A stretch of 64,000 nucleotides of DNA from Cyclina sinensis. Taxonomy: Eukaryota > Mollusca > Bivalvia > Venerida > Veneridae. The notes beneath the pieces are model-generated. The model worked only from the letters and a program-made list of their open reading frames with translations, was not told where the DNA came from and made no database searches. The position numbers and the translations under genes are program-made. Of this stretch, positions 22,854 through 34,401 are shown piece by piece (position 1 is the first letter of the stretch; each line of letters starts with the position of its first letter). The DNA lies in NCBI GenBank assembly GCA_012932295.1, contig JAAONU010000008.1, positions 35,268,949-35,332,948 of the forward strand, written 5' to 3'.

Positions 22854-24397
22854 GTAAGCTGGTATCAGTTTTTTCTTCCTTAAAAAGTTTTCGTATGGTA
22901 ACAAGACATTAGTTTTTTAACAGTAATATTGTCATCACCTTGTCATATGTATCATTAAAACGTAAAAATGTAACTTTAATACGTAAAAATTCTTACATGA
23001 TTTAGGATCAGTTGTTTAATGGGAATGTATAGGAGTTTTCGAGTAGATACGATTTACAGGTTCGAGATTGCAGTATAAATTGTATACACGAGAAATATTA
23101 CTGCAAATGTACCACGATGCTTAACTGGGTGGTGGTAACCTTACTGAAATATCAAAATTCAACAATCAGAAATAAAATATCCTTACCTCTGCTTCTTCCT
23201 TAATTTGTGTAAGGGAATGTGTTTAGAAAGTTCTCAAGTTTTTTTTTACCGTCATTTCCTGATATGGTTATATGATGTGTCGTCGCAGAAGTTTCATATA
23301 ATTACTGTCAAAATAGTTCCCTGCTCGAGTCAAGAAGTTCATGTTTGTTTTAAATAATGATGAGGATCTAATTAAAGCGACTAATTTTGGAATTTTTATT
23401 TTAAAAAGTTGCAATTATTTTTGCTCTGACATTGCAGATGGATTAAGAATGGTTCAGTAATTGGATTAGTAAAAGTTGAACGCATTCTTAGATTCACATT
23501 TAGAAAAAAACCTTATCATTAGACCTTTTTGCCGTAATTTCAGTATATCATAGAATAAGCAAAACCAACAACCACAACAACAACAAACAAAATAGTATAA
23601 CTAACATAGCGGTAGTAACTGCTATATTTTGGTACAGTTCCTGACTTCCTGGCTTAAGAACATAATTTATAAACGAGTTTGTCGTTAACACCACCCCAAA
23701 GAAGTATAACTCACTGAGGTTCGTTTACGAGAAAATTGCTTATATGACTAAAAAAATAGGTTTCTGTTATATATATTTATATTTACCATAGTTAATTATC
23801 TGAGCTTAAAGCGTTACCAGACAATTTAAAAAGAAAAAAATGTACAGAATTGACAATATTTGATTGTCCCTCAGATCCTGACAACTTAATGAAATAATAT
23901 GAAAACAATTAATCACGGTTAGCTATCGGAGCTTAAAGCGCTACAAGCCAATTTAAAAGGAAAAGTACAGAACTGATCAACAAAGCTTAAAGCATTACCT
24001 TATATTATAGATTTTTTACAGTATAGCAGAGAATATGCAAAAAAATCACACAAAAATAGTATATACAGAATTAATATGTACCTGTATATATTTTAAGAGT
24101 ATACACTAGAACTTCCTAAGAAGTCAACACTATATATTTAAAGTAAAAAAGCCATAAAACGTAAGAACATTAAGCAAGACCATGTCTGTGAAGAGGAATA
24201 CAATACCGGTTCATACAATCAGACAATAAGAATAACAGTTTGTCAACACAAAAGTGAACTATTTTTGTTATTGCATGATTTTTGTTTTATCATTAAGATC
24301 TTCTGCTTCGGTTGGCGGTGACTATACTACTGTCCTAGATTTGTTTTTATACAGAGTTTTATTCATTATACAACTATACCCCAGCAGAGCTATTCAA

Positions 24398-24615
24398 AAA
24401 GTGTCTTCTGGCGTCTGTAAGAAGACACTTTAAAATAACTGTTATGTTCTAGAGAATTTATTGCTGTCAGTTATATATAATTCCTAAATGTACTGTTCCT
24501 GTTTGGGCCAGTTAAAAACCGAACATTTCAGCTATTATATACCACTGACAACAATACATTCAAGTTGAGGTAACAGTTATTTAAAAGTGTCTTCTTACAG
24601 ACTTAGAAGCGTCCG
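24398..24615. mobile_element. Palindromic MITE with internal hairpin
   Basis: Arms of about 100 bases are inverted copies. The outer part of each holds GTCTGTAAGAAGACACTTT and ATAACTGTTA, the inner part TATTGCTGTCAGT...ATATAAT against its inverted copy. Within the left arm AGTGTCTTCT and AGAAGACACT form a perfect 10-bp stem. A fragment of the same family lies at about 30,421-30,470. It sits in the long intron of gene 1 and has no coding capacity. Confidence 0.65.
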
Positions 24616-24885
24616 AAAATGTCTATAATCATCAACAGACGGACTTGATTGGGAAACTGCACCTTGTATATCCCATAAAAAATTAACGCCGAAAAAATGC
24701 CGAATCGGGCAAATGGAGAAAAAGAGAGGTACAACGCGCTAAGTAAACGGACCAAAATATTTTAAAGTAAAACAAATTGAAAGAAATGAATTGGTGTATA
24801 CGATTGCTAAGTCATTATATTTTAACCCTCATTATAAATATTTGCAGGAAAGTCTTTGCTTTTCAAGATTATTCGTGTTAAAGAC

Positions 24886-25210
24886 ACGTTCGTGAAGTTG
24901 GAGGCCCGGCGGCCTGGCGGCCTAACTTCATCGCCCTAGAGGCCTGGCGGCCTAACCGTAGAGGCCTGTCACCCAAGCGGCCTAAAATATACATTATCAA
25001 CAAACAACAACAATTAAAGGAGTTTAAGGTGCATTTTTGAAAATTCAACAAAAAAAGGTTTTTTTTATGTAAAGAAATATTTGCAATCTTAAGGCTGCTG
25101 GCGAAAGGGGTTTTGGTGCACTTTTGCAAGTTCAAAATATAGTGTGTGTGTGGGTTTTTCTTTTCAGGAAAAGAAGATTGTTCTATCTTTATGCTGCTAG
25201 CAGCTCAGCG
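24886..25210. repeat. Left arm of the GGCCGCT fold-back element
   Basis: Starts TTCGTGAAGTTGGAGGCC, followed by GGCGGCCTGGCGGCCTAA and further GGCCT repeats, then about two modules with AACAACAACAATTAAAGG, AAAATTCAACAAAAAAAGG and CTTAAGGCTGCTGGCG. These are the reverse complement of modules in the right arm. Confidence 0.7.
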
Positions 25211-25325
25211 CCTTATTGATCTAAGTTATACATATTGTATCACAATAAAAATAGTATTTCTGAACTCAGTTTAAACAAACATTATAAACAAATGAGGATT
25301 TGGGTGAACTTTTGAAAATAGAAAC

Positions 25326-25692
25326 AAGAGCACCGCTGGGCGGAGCATTATATGCCCAAAGGGTGTTTTCTTTAATTATGATGCGTTTTTGATACAAGGG
25401 AGGAAACCTTAAGCTTTGAAAATAAATGATTTGCTTGAAATTTTGAATTTTTTGACCTTTGACCTACTGACCTAAAAATCAATAGGGGTCATTCACTCAA
25501 TATGTCCAACCATTATATGAATTTTAAAGTCTCTATGAAAAATGGCTGTTGAGTTACAGAATGTAAATTATTCTAAACATTTAGGTCACTGTGACCCTGA
25601 ACTTTGACATACTGATCCTAAAATGTAAAGAGGTCATCTGATCAATGTGTGCAATCATGATATAAAGTTTGAAATCTATATAACAAATGACT
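25326..25692. repeat. AGGTCA-type repeat, left half
   Basis: Begins ACAAGAGCACCGCTGGGCGG, where CCGC-TGG-GCGG forms a small hairpin, then TTATATGCCC. It continues with units of about 140-150 bases carrying TTTAGGTCACTGTGACC and GGGGTCAT(C/T)...CTCAATGTGTGCAA. It is interrupted at 25,692 by the LINE fragment and resumes at 27,411. Confidence 0.7.
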
Positions 25693-27410
25693 GTTTCAAT
25701 CCTTTGTATTATTTCCAAGGTCTTTGAGCGTGTGGTGTATGATCAGGTAGAGTCATATTTATCTGATAATAAGTTACTCTATATGTTTCAGTCTGGGTTC
25801 AGGAGAAAGTTTTCTACTGAGACATGTCTTGTTCATTTGTCTGACTATATCAGGTTTGAAATGGATAAAGGTCACCTTGTAGGTATGGTGCTTCTTGATC
25901 TTCAAAAGGCCTTTGATACTGTTGACCACTCTATCCTTTTGATGAAACTTGAAGCGATTGGACTTGGTGACGACATTTTGCGCTGGTTCAGGTCATACTT
26001 ATCTGATAGACAACAACTTGTTGATCTCTCTGGTACTTTTTCCAAACCCTGTAGTGTTACCTGTGGTGTTCCCCAAGGGTCAATTTTAGGGCCGCTTCTC
26101 TTCCTTATCTATGTTAATGATATGTCTGGTGCTATAAATAGTAAACTACTACTTTATGCAGATGATTCAGGAATCTTGGTTGCAGGTAAGAACAGGTCAT
26201 TCATAGAAAAACAGTTATCTGAGGATCTGGTGATTTATGCATTTCTTGTAGTGACAAGGCTATTCAGTCCACTTCTTCAGTTAAATATCTTGGGGCAAGA
26301 CTGGATCAGAATTTATCAGGTCAATCTATGGTTAGTTCTATCATTAAGAAGGCCAATGCCAGGTTAAAGTTCTTATACAGGAAGCAGAAATATTTAACAG
26401 TCCACACTAAAAAGCTCTTGGTTCAGTCTCTTATCCAATGTCATTTTGATTATGCTTGTTGTGCTTGGTATTCTGGACTGACCAAGTTATGGAAAAACAA
26501 GCTGCAGGTCACCCAAAATAAATTGATCAGGTTTGTTCTTAATATGGAAAAAAGGTCACACATTGATCAAGGTCACTTCAGGTCTATAGGTTGGTTACCA
26601 GTTGATTAAAGAGTGGATCAAATTATTCTAGGTCATGTTTTTAAGATTAGAAATGGTCTTTCACCAGAATATATGAATCAAAACTTTGTATCCCAAGTCT
26701 CCATTCATACTTATAGTACAAGGTCAAGTGATAATGGTTCTTATATTCTCCAAAAGGTCAAAGGTTTTGGTATAAAGTCTTTTTTCATTTTTGGGATGCA
26801 AGCTATGGAATTCACTGCCTTTTAAAATCAGGAATCTGTCCAGCCTTGCTTCTTTTAAAAAAACTGTAAAGTGTCATTTTTTAACAAATTTAGATTAAAT
26901 TTTAATACATGTATATCATTTTATCAGTAATGTTGTACATGGCTGATCCTTTCAAAGACATATTTGTTCAAAATGTATTCTTTTCCCGAGATATTAATTT
27001 TTAAGACTGTGATTTATAATATCTAAATGATCTATGAGCTTAACTTTCTACAAGCTTAAAGTGATGTCAATTTTCTGTGATGATATTTTAATTATTTACT
27101 TACTCAGGATTATTGTTTTATGTTTTTTGTTCAATTGATGTGCTAAGCAATTTTTTTTTTAAATTCTCTAATTTTTCTTTAAGGTCTCATGCCTCTCTAT
27201 GTCAGGCCATTACTATCAAGGACCACAATGGAAATAAGGGATTCTCTTCTCTTTTTTGTGTTATCCTTGATATTGATGTGACTGACATGGTTCATTTTCA
27301 TTAATATATCATTTCATTCTTATATTTGTTTTATATACTTATATGTCTATTTTAAATGTTTTGTATCCATGTTGCTTACACAATATTGAAATAAATCTAT
27401 CTATCTATCT
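25693..27410 (+). pseudogene. 5'-truncated LINE reverse transcriptase (CR1/jockey-like), broken
   Basis: The reading begins inside the RT domain with SILCIISKVFERVVYDQ and shows motif A LLDLQKAFDTVDH, motif B GVPQGSILGPLLFLIYVNDM and motif C YADDSG (YADD near 26,155-26,166). After codon SEDL a deletion shifts the frame. Homology resumes at SVKYLGARLDQNLSGQ and continues through KKLLVQSLIQCHFDYACCAW to a stop at 26,607, with further coding remains to about 26,825. A 3' untranslated stretch ends in an (ATCT)n tail at 27,394-27,410. The fragment would copy RNA back into DNA at the target site in an intact element; this copy lacks the endonuclease and is dead. YADD with this C-terminal part suggests the CR1/jockey group, not proven. 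Confidence 0.88.
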
Positions 27411-28078
27411 AACATTTAGGTCACTGTGACCTTGACCTTTCACATACTGACTCCAAAATGTATAGGGGTCATCCACTCAATGTGTGCAATCATGATATAA
27501 AGTTTGAAGTCTCTAATGCAAACGATTGTCAAGTTACATGCAGAAATGGTTTTCAATGTTAAGGTCACCGTGACTTTGACCTTTGAGCTACTGACCTCAA
27601 AATCAATAGGCGTCATTCATTCAATGTGTGCAACCATTATATGAATTTTGAAATCACTATGACAAACGGTTGTCGAGTTACAGAGTGTAAAACTTTTAGG
27701 TTGCTGTGACCTTGACCATTCTTAAACTGACCAATTAATGTATAGGGGTCATCCACTCAATGTGTGCAATCATGAATTAAAGTTTGAAGTCTCTACAACA
27801 AATGATTGTCAAGTTACGTGGTGGAAATGGTTTTCAATGTTAAAGTCTATGTGACTTTGAACTTTGACCCACTGACCCCAAAATCAAAAGTGGTAGTTCA
27901 CTCAATATGTGCAACCACCACATGAATTTTGAAGTCGCTATGACAAACGGTTTTCGAGTTCCAGAGTGTAATGATTCTAAACATTTAGGTCACTGTGACC
28001 TTGACCTTTGATATACTGACCCCAAAATGTATAGGGGTCATCCACTCAATGTGTGCAATAACCAAATGAAGGTAAAAG
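27411..28078. repeat. AGGTCA-type repeat, right half
   Basis: Four or five tandem units continue the repeat broken at 25,692: TTAGGTCACTGTGACCTTGA, a GACC(T/C)ACTGACCCCAAAAT word, GGGGTCATCCACTCAATGTG, then AAGTTTGAAGTCTCTA and GGTTGTCGAGTTAC. It is non-coding. Confidence 0.8.
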
Positions 28079-28374
28079 ACTGTAGGCCAGAGTACTCACG
28101 TTATCTTTCTTCCCTTTTTTTCTTTTTAAAATCATGAGAAATAAATAAATTATGTCGTTTATTAAAACTGAGTGCAGAAATACTTCTTTTACAGTGGAAC
28201 ACAACGTCTATCTCAGATGGCTGCGCTGATAGTAGCCTACAAATAGCAATTTTCTTTCTACGAACTATCCTTGTTTTTTCTTTAAATTTGAAAAAAAAGA
28301 CACTGAACACCTTTTGTTTATTTGATGAGAATAAACTCAGAAATACCATTTTACTGTGACATACAATGTAAATC

Positions 28375-29255
28375 CTAGGTCGCTAGGCCACTGGCATCTA
28401 ACGGAGAGCAAGCCTGAAAATAATCGCCATGTTAAGATTTCAAAAAATAAATTCCAACCCCTTTTGTTAAGAATGTATGTTAGAACTGTGTTAAGAAATA
28501 CTGTTTAAACTGATACACTATGCATATTCAAGGCTGCTGGACCGCTAGCAGCCTTTAAATTAGAAATACGTCTTTTCCAAAAACACCCCAAACCCCTTTT
28601 ATTGTTGTTGTTTGATGGCATTTACTTTAAAGATAGTATTCTTATGGTAATAGAAAAGGTTTATCGTAAACCGTTAGGTCGACAGGCCGCTAGCAGCTTT
28701 CAAATAATAAATTATGATATTACGTTTTCTTTTAATTTGTAAAAATACACACAATACCTTTTTATTGTTGTTGCTTATCGACATTTAGTTCAAAGATACA
28801 TTTCTTGCTTTGAAAGACAAAGTTTATCTTAGGCCGCTACGCCGCTGGGTCGCTAGCAGCCTTCAGATAACAAATCATGAAAAAACGCTTTTTTCTTAAT
28901 TTGTAAAAATACATCAAAATCCTTTTTATTGTTATTGCGTGTGAACACTTAGTTGATAGATGTCATTTTTATTTTGATACACTATGTATATCTTAGGCCG
29001 CTCGGCTGCTAGCAGCCTTCAGATAACAATTCATGAAAAGTTTGTTTTAATTCGCAAAGGTACACCCCCAAACCCCTTTTGTTGTTGTTGGTTGTTGACA
29101 GTTCATAGATATCAGTTTTATTTTGATAACAATGTTTATCTGAGGCCGCTGGGCCGCCAGGCCGCTACGGTAAGGCCGCTGGGCCACAAAGCCGCTAGGC
29201 CGCTGCGGTTAGGCCGCTAAGTCGCCGGGTCGCCAACTTCACGAAGATGTGAAAG
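28375..29255. repeat. Right arm of the GGCCGCT fold-back element
   Basis: About six tandem modules of roughly 140-160 bases, each with GGCCGCTAGCAGCCTTCA or a variant, AACAAATCATGAAA, TTTGTAAAAATACA and CCCCTTTTATTGTTGTTG. It ends in a block of GGCCGCTGGGCC / GGCCGCTACGG repeats and the terminal CCAACTTCACGAA. Modules begin near 28,370, 28,530, 28,675, 28,830, 28,995 and 29,140. Confidence 0.75.
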
Positions 29256-30599
29256 ACGACTTACCGCACTGAAGGCGATTTTTGTGTTTCGTCGATATAA
29301 AAATGTACAATAACGCATGTAATACATTATCGTTTTTGATTTTCGGTATACCTGAGACATTTGCCGAACTATTGGTGTTAAATAATACTGAAAAAAAGGT
29401 GATTTAGACAACTTTATTGAGTTTACCTCGGTGCTTTATTCACAAAATCGGCCTTACTTCATAAAAGTTCCTGAATCGAGGCTAATCCTAGCGAACTGTC
29501 TTCTTAGTGACTTGTAATTCGGACTTAATAAACACTTTACTAATACAGTTACAGAAGCCAAATTAGGACTTAGTTTCTAATAAGAACAACGTAAACCCAA
29601 CTAAGTACTTATGTTATGTAAATATCTACTGGAAGCACGTTCCCGTGCTTCGAAAATTTTAAAAAATTTATAACATGAACATTGTTCAAATTTCATGATT
29701 TGATAGTGAAGGAGAGTGCATAACATGAAAATGATTTGATGACGTCATGACAGACAGCACATGATTTTACGCTGCAAATTTCAGTAAACATTAGTTAAAA
29801 CCATTTAAAAAATCGTGACACACATAGAGGAATGTAAGATCAAATTATATTTTGGTATAAACACCAGCCGTAATGTTTTCTCTCGAGATTACGCTTCGCA
29901 CAATATCATAAAAATATACATAATAATGGATAGAAATTCTACAATTATGTCATGGTATGTCAACAGGTCAAAGTAAAAATGTAGAATTTTTGTAAAGGGG
30001 CATTTAAGATATGTAAAATGATATACACTGTACCTCTATTATAAAGCGGCACATCCAGTAATTGAGGTCTCTGTCTCAATGTCGACTGTAAGTGATGACA
30101 TTAGGGCATACAGGGTGCTGTGTTTTAGACCAGCTGTTACGGCCCGGTCATTTCGCCATTTTACCGACTTATTGCACGAAAATTTCGTGAGTTTACTGAT
30201 TATCGATACTTTCATTGCTTTAAGGCCAAAGAATTATTTTCATTGCTTTCATTTTTCAACAATCACTTTCATACATTTATTTTATTTTATTTGAAATTTA
30301 TAGTATTTATTTATAAACATATTATATATCATCCATTGATATATTTTTACACTAGATCATCGTATAAGTAAGATACAGGTACTCGTATTTTCTTCGCCTC
30401 GGACAAAATGGTTGTTTGTCTAAGCGAATTGTCTTCTAACGTCCGTAAGAAGACACTTTTGACGAAAAACTCATACTGTATCTATTACTTGTTGAACTGC
30501 TCGTCATAACAAATTTATCTAATTTTGTCTGACCCTGTATTTGACATTTTTAGCTTCCTTCAGTTTCGTGATTTGTCATTACCCGGAGGTACCTTTTGT
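29256..30599. other. Intronic stretch, nothing recognised
   Basis: No exon or full element recognised. A MITE fragment (GTCCGTAAGAAGACACTTTT) lies at about 30,421-30,470, related to the MITE at 24,398. Confidence 0.5.
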
Positions 30600-31165
30600 G
30601 GTAAACCTTCTCAAGACTGAAAGCATGGTTGAGTGTCCTTCTGAAACAGTTGTTCGTCTGTAGGCTTGGTGTATGTGATCGTGACGGAACTATCTATTCC
30701 GGTCACCTCTTTCAGATTTGTTTGACTGGTCATCTGAGTCGGTTTTGTTTCCGTTGTTGCAGTGTCTTTTCTTGTGTCCCATTGTCAAATAAATAGAGCG
30801 TTTCCAGTCGTTTTTTTGCAATTGTGTGTAGTGTGCCCGTGTTCGAGACATCTTGAATACTTTAAAGACATGTTAATTTGACCTTTATGAATTACTTTAC
30901 CTTTGAATCGACCAAATTGCATGAAACGCGCAAGTGGCACTTTAAAGGAGAATATTTCACGTTAATGAAGCGATCACCCGTTTCGCAATTTGTAAGCCTT
31001 CCATCTACAAGTTCTGCAAGTTTTTCCCTGAAGCAGAATATTATATCAACCCCTTTCAAAATAAGAACCCTTTTAATGATATTGTTATCTGCTGATAGTG
31101 GAATGTTCTGCACACGTATTCAAGTAGTGTTCTCAAAGTCAAAGCGTAGTGGGTTTGTTTGAAGA
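30600..31165 (-). pseudogene. Decayed zinc-knuckle (gag/LINE ORF1-like) remnant
   Basis: On the minus strand, frames at about 31,113-30,892 read IKRVLILKGVDIIF and LVDGRLTNCETGDRFINVKY. Downstream frames read SLKYSRCLEHGHTTHNC and, after a frameshift, MGHKKRHCNNGNKTDSDD. The two GHxxxxC words fit paired CCHC zinc knuckles of a nucleic-acid-binding retroelement protein. In the first knuckle the expected leading cysteine is Tyr. No reverse transcriptase on the same strand follows nearby, so this is an orphan fragment in the gene 1 intron. The family is not determined. Confidence 0.55.
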
Positions 31166-32284
31166 ATAGAAGGTGGGTACCTCTTAAAATGACTCCACGA
31201 GTGATAAGGATGGCTTTATCCTCTAAATTATCACTGATATTTGCCAGATACCGTTTACACGCTAAAGTCTCGTAATGTGTGATGAGTCGATAGATCTACT
31301 CAAAGCTTTATACATTTCTTCGTGTAAGATGCAAACTATTGTTTTGATTTCTTTGTCGACCAAATAAACTTGACTTTTGAAAGAACACCAAAGGAATACC
31401 TAAGTCATTTTGCTGGAGTCAACTTTGGTGGTTGTTCACCGGCTCTGTCACTTATATTTTCAACTGAATTATATCCTGAAAGTGCCATATTAGAAACAAA
31501 TGGCATTATGTAATCACTGGTTTATATTCGCAGTTACTATCCCCACACACACAAAAAAATCTAAAAACAAGCTCTTGAACTGACTTTGGTAAAGTGAATT
31601 TTCATCTTTTGCTGGCTTGGCTAGCTAGAGTTGTTTTTGTGTTTGTTTGTTTGATTGTACTTGACCCAAACCGGATCAAAAAGTTAGGTCACTCAAAGAA
31701 TCGACGGGATAAACTTCAATATTAAGCATACATGGCTCACGGATCGACTTTGCTTTTCCAAAAACGATAATTTGACCGCCGCTATAACGAATGTCACGGG
31801 ACCAATCCGCCAGTACGGTAAAGAATGATAATGGAAACGGTGAAAGCAATTCTTGAGGTACTAAACGTATAACGGTATAACTTACATTTGTTTAGAGAGA
31901 ATATTTAGTAATTCTTCACGTTATTGTATCTTGTATACAAAGTAAAATGCCTCTAACTGACTTTCCATCTTATGTGCCAATCTGATTTTTTCACAGAAAA
32001 CATGTTTTCAAACTTAATTGTTTTTAGCAGCTCATTTTCTGTCTTTCTATACAAATTCGGTTATCACCTGAATTTTACACAGTTAAACAGGTGTAAAAAC
32101 AATGACTTCTCTTAGCCTTTTTAAATATCTATGAACCGGCGCATTTAGTCTTTAAAATAATGTTTATAATAAAGATAATAGATATATTTAATTATATTGT
32201 TATTTTCATTTATTATTCATAATTATTATTGTGAAATATAATAACCTCAAAACTTCATAAGCAGGATGGACATGGCAATTAGAT
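31166..32284. other. Intronic stretch, nothing recognised
   Basis: No exon, repeat array or element could be supported. Confidence 0.45.
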
Positions 32285-32655
32285 GACACCTGTTGTTTTT
32301 AGGTTATAAGGTCAAAGGTCACAGTAACCTTAAAAAGCAACAGTTTCCTATAAATATCTAGGAAATCCTTACACCCAGGTTCGTTAGACTGGGTGAAGGG
32401 TCACAGTGACCTTGAAAAGCAAAATGGTTTCCGGTGAATAACTTTAGAACGCTTTGGCCTTGCCCCTTAAACTTGGTATAGGTTGTTCATGACTTGTAGA
32501 TGAGTCCTTGAGTTTTTGAGGTGACTAGGTCAAAGGCCAAGGTCACATTCCCATCAATAACTATAGAATGCTTGGTACCAGCTCCTCAAAACTTCAAAGC
32601 TGCATCTAGTAATAAGGCGCTAGTGGGGCATACATGTTTTACAAACATCTCTTGT
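32285..32655 (-). repeat. AGGTCA-type repeat with ACAAGAG terminus
   Basis: On the minus strand it starts GAACAAGAGATGTTTGTAAA, where ATGTTT-GTA-AAACAT is a perfect 6-bp hairpin, followed by GTATGCCCC. Inside are three AAGGTCACTGTGACC-like words. It shares the terminal design of the repeats at 25,326 and 42,918, although the bodies differ. Confidence 0.6.
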
Positions 32656-33114
32656 TCATAACCTGTTTGTTATACGTTTGGCGGTAAATCTTTTTAGTCT
32701 CCCTGTAATTGTGATATTAAGTGAACTGATTCTGATCCATAGGCTTGTAAGCATTCGACACTTATTTTGGGTCACATAAGGTGACGGGACTGTATAATTC
32801 AGCCTAACAATTTAGAATGTATCTTACTGAGCACTGTATATAACGGCGTACTAAAAAGTGTACCATTAAACTATGTGCTTAAAGTAGTTAAACCACTTCA
32901 AAAACAAACATTTTCCGACAAAATAATCCCAGAGGAATTCCAAAATATCTTAAAAATGAAATAAAATGAACTTTTATAGACATTATCTTTCTTCTTTTTT
33001 GTTAAAGCTAATATTTTTCCCTCTTAACATTCTTTATGATATGTACATGAATAGCTCAGGACATTTACATAAATACCTCGTGAAATGTTTCTTTGATTAT
33101 GGTATTTTCTTTAG

Positions 33115-33297
33115 AAAACGAAAAGATAATATTAGACGATCTGCAAAATGGATTTCAATACATACAAAATGCCACAGACAATGGAGATTTCACTCTTGAA
33201 ATACTTGACAAGGAATACGAGTTGGATGTGAATCGTACGGTTATTTCTGGGGAGATCATTTGTAGACCTGGACAAACAATGGTTGGAGTTTACTGTG
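33115..33297 (+). CDS. Gene 1 exon: unrecognised domain, second part
   Basis: Acceptor TATTTTCTTTAG, donor G|GTATGA, 183 bases, phase 1-1. It encodes 61 residues: NEKIILDDLQNGFQYIQN, GDFTLEILDKEYELDVNRT, and SGEIICRPGQTMVGVYC. Joined to 22,853 the frame reads ...ISSNFTTENEKI..., which looks like one continuous fold following the RQKR site. The last cysteines lead straight into the GCC2/GCC3 module of the next exon. A diverged copy, missing the first ~44 bases, is at 62,806-62,944. I do not recognise the domain by name. A small exon hidden in the 10.3-kb intron cannot be excluded, although phase and sense fit direct joining. Confidence 0.82.
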
Positions 33298-33732
33298 GTA
33301 TGACTTTTTTAAGTAATCAGGACTGTAAAATGTGCTGGTAATTTACTTTTATTTTATTTTACTTTATGACAGACGTCAGATACAAAAAATCACAGGTTTG
33401 TCTTTCTTCAAAATGGTGTGTATATTTGTTTTCTTCAAAAACGCAATAAGTTTTTCTAGCTATATAAAATTGTAAATAACAAATTAGAGAGTTGAAAACA
33501 GACTAAGGAATCTGCTACATATGACATATATGAAACATGATTAGTATTTAGATACATGCAGTTTTACAATACAGTCTTTTCGTTTTTAAGTCTGCATTTG
33601 TATTGTAATCCCCTTTTATATAGCTCAGTTCAAATGTGTTGAAAGTCAAGTTGATTTTAGAAAGTTATATGAGTAAAAGCTGTTGTTAAGAATTCACTGT
33701 TGATTCATTTTTGGACATCACATATCTTACAG

Positions 33733-33888
33733 TTCCCTGTGGACCAGGGTCATATCTGGACACAGAGTTCTGCAAACCTTGCCCCATTGGAACGTACCAG
33801 CCACTTGTGGGACAGTCAAACTGTATTGATTGCCTGTCGGGTAAAAGTACAGTAGGAATACTTTCTACAAATATAGAAGACTGCAACG
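33733..33888 (+). CDS. Gene 1 exon: GCC2/GCC3 (ephrin-receptor-like) module
   Basis: Acceptor CATATCTTACAG, donor G|GTAATC, 156 bases, phase 1-1. The translation VPCGPGSYLDTEFCKPCPIG, TYQPLVGQSNCIDC and a final EDC matches the cysteine-rich GCC2/GCC3 pattern (CxPGxY...CxxCPxGTYQ...GQxxCxxC). This module is found in SVEP1, ephrin receptors and related extracellular proteins. Here it is the last folded module before the membrane. The copy at 63,247-63,402 has the same length but two stop codons. Confidence 0.87.
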
Positions 33889-34365
33889 GTAATCGATCAA
33901 GCTCCTCTGATAGAAATTAAAATAAGATCTATTTCATCTCAGCTCTATAATACATTGATGATGCCATTCATACATTAATCAATCAGTACGTCGGTCCGCT
34001 GGTAGGCTATTTAGTTAATCAAGCAACCAGATCAGTCATTTAGTCAATAAGGATGCAATGCTTACCTGTTCCATCTTGACACGTTGCTGACAGGAGTAAG
34101 TGCAATAAAATGTGATGTTCGCAAAGACAAAAGGCATACAAATAATCTACAGTTTTTGGCTTTTATAGAGGTTTTCATGTACATCTTGGTCTCTCCTCCA
34201 AATCAGAAGAAATAGTGCTCAAGGATACATCTTTAATAATGAGCAAACATATTTTTGCACATGTTTTCTGAATGAATTTTAACAGGATTAAAATGGAAAA
34301 GAAATCATTATAGTATGTATAGTATGTAGTTGAAGCACTTTCATATTTCTTCATTCTTTTTGTAG

Positions 34366-34401
34366 TGGTGGATATGACAACGGTAACAAAGAAACATGAA
34401 G
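34366..34401 (+). CDS. Gene 1 exon: short juxtamembrane linker
   Basis: Acceptor CATTCTTTTTGTAG, donor G|GTATCT, 36 bases, phase 1-1, encoding VVDMTTVTKKHE. It is supported by the frame and by the duplicate at 63,958-63,993, which has exactly the same length and both splice sites. It would be a Thr/Lys spacer between the GCC2/GCC3 module and the membrane. Confidence 0.75.

Larger units (their letters stand above)
24886..29255. mobile_element. Composite fold-back element with GGCCGCT-rich arms
   Basis: Both ends carry the same terminal word in inverted orientation: TTCGTGAAGTTGG on the left and CCAACTTCACGAA on the right. Inside each end are runs of GGCCGCT / GGCCT(G/A)GCGGCCTA heptad-like repeats, then inverted modules. 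The left arm is short (to about 25,210) and the right long (from about 28,375). The interior holds an AGGTCA repeat split by a LINE fragment. No transposase was found and no clear target-site duplication. The whole element lies inside the gene 1 intron between 22,853 and 33,115. Confidence 0.65.

Noticed and set aside
28984..29220. Open frame rich in PLGR(Q/K)AA repeats
   Set aside because: A by-product of the GGCCGCT repeats in the fold-back arm.
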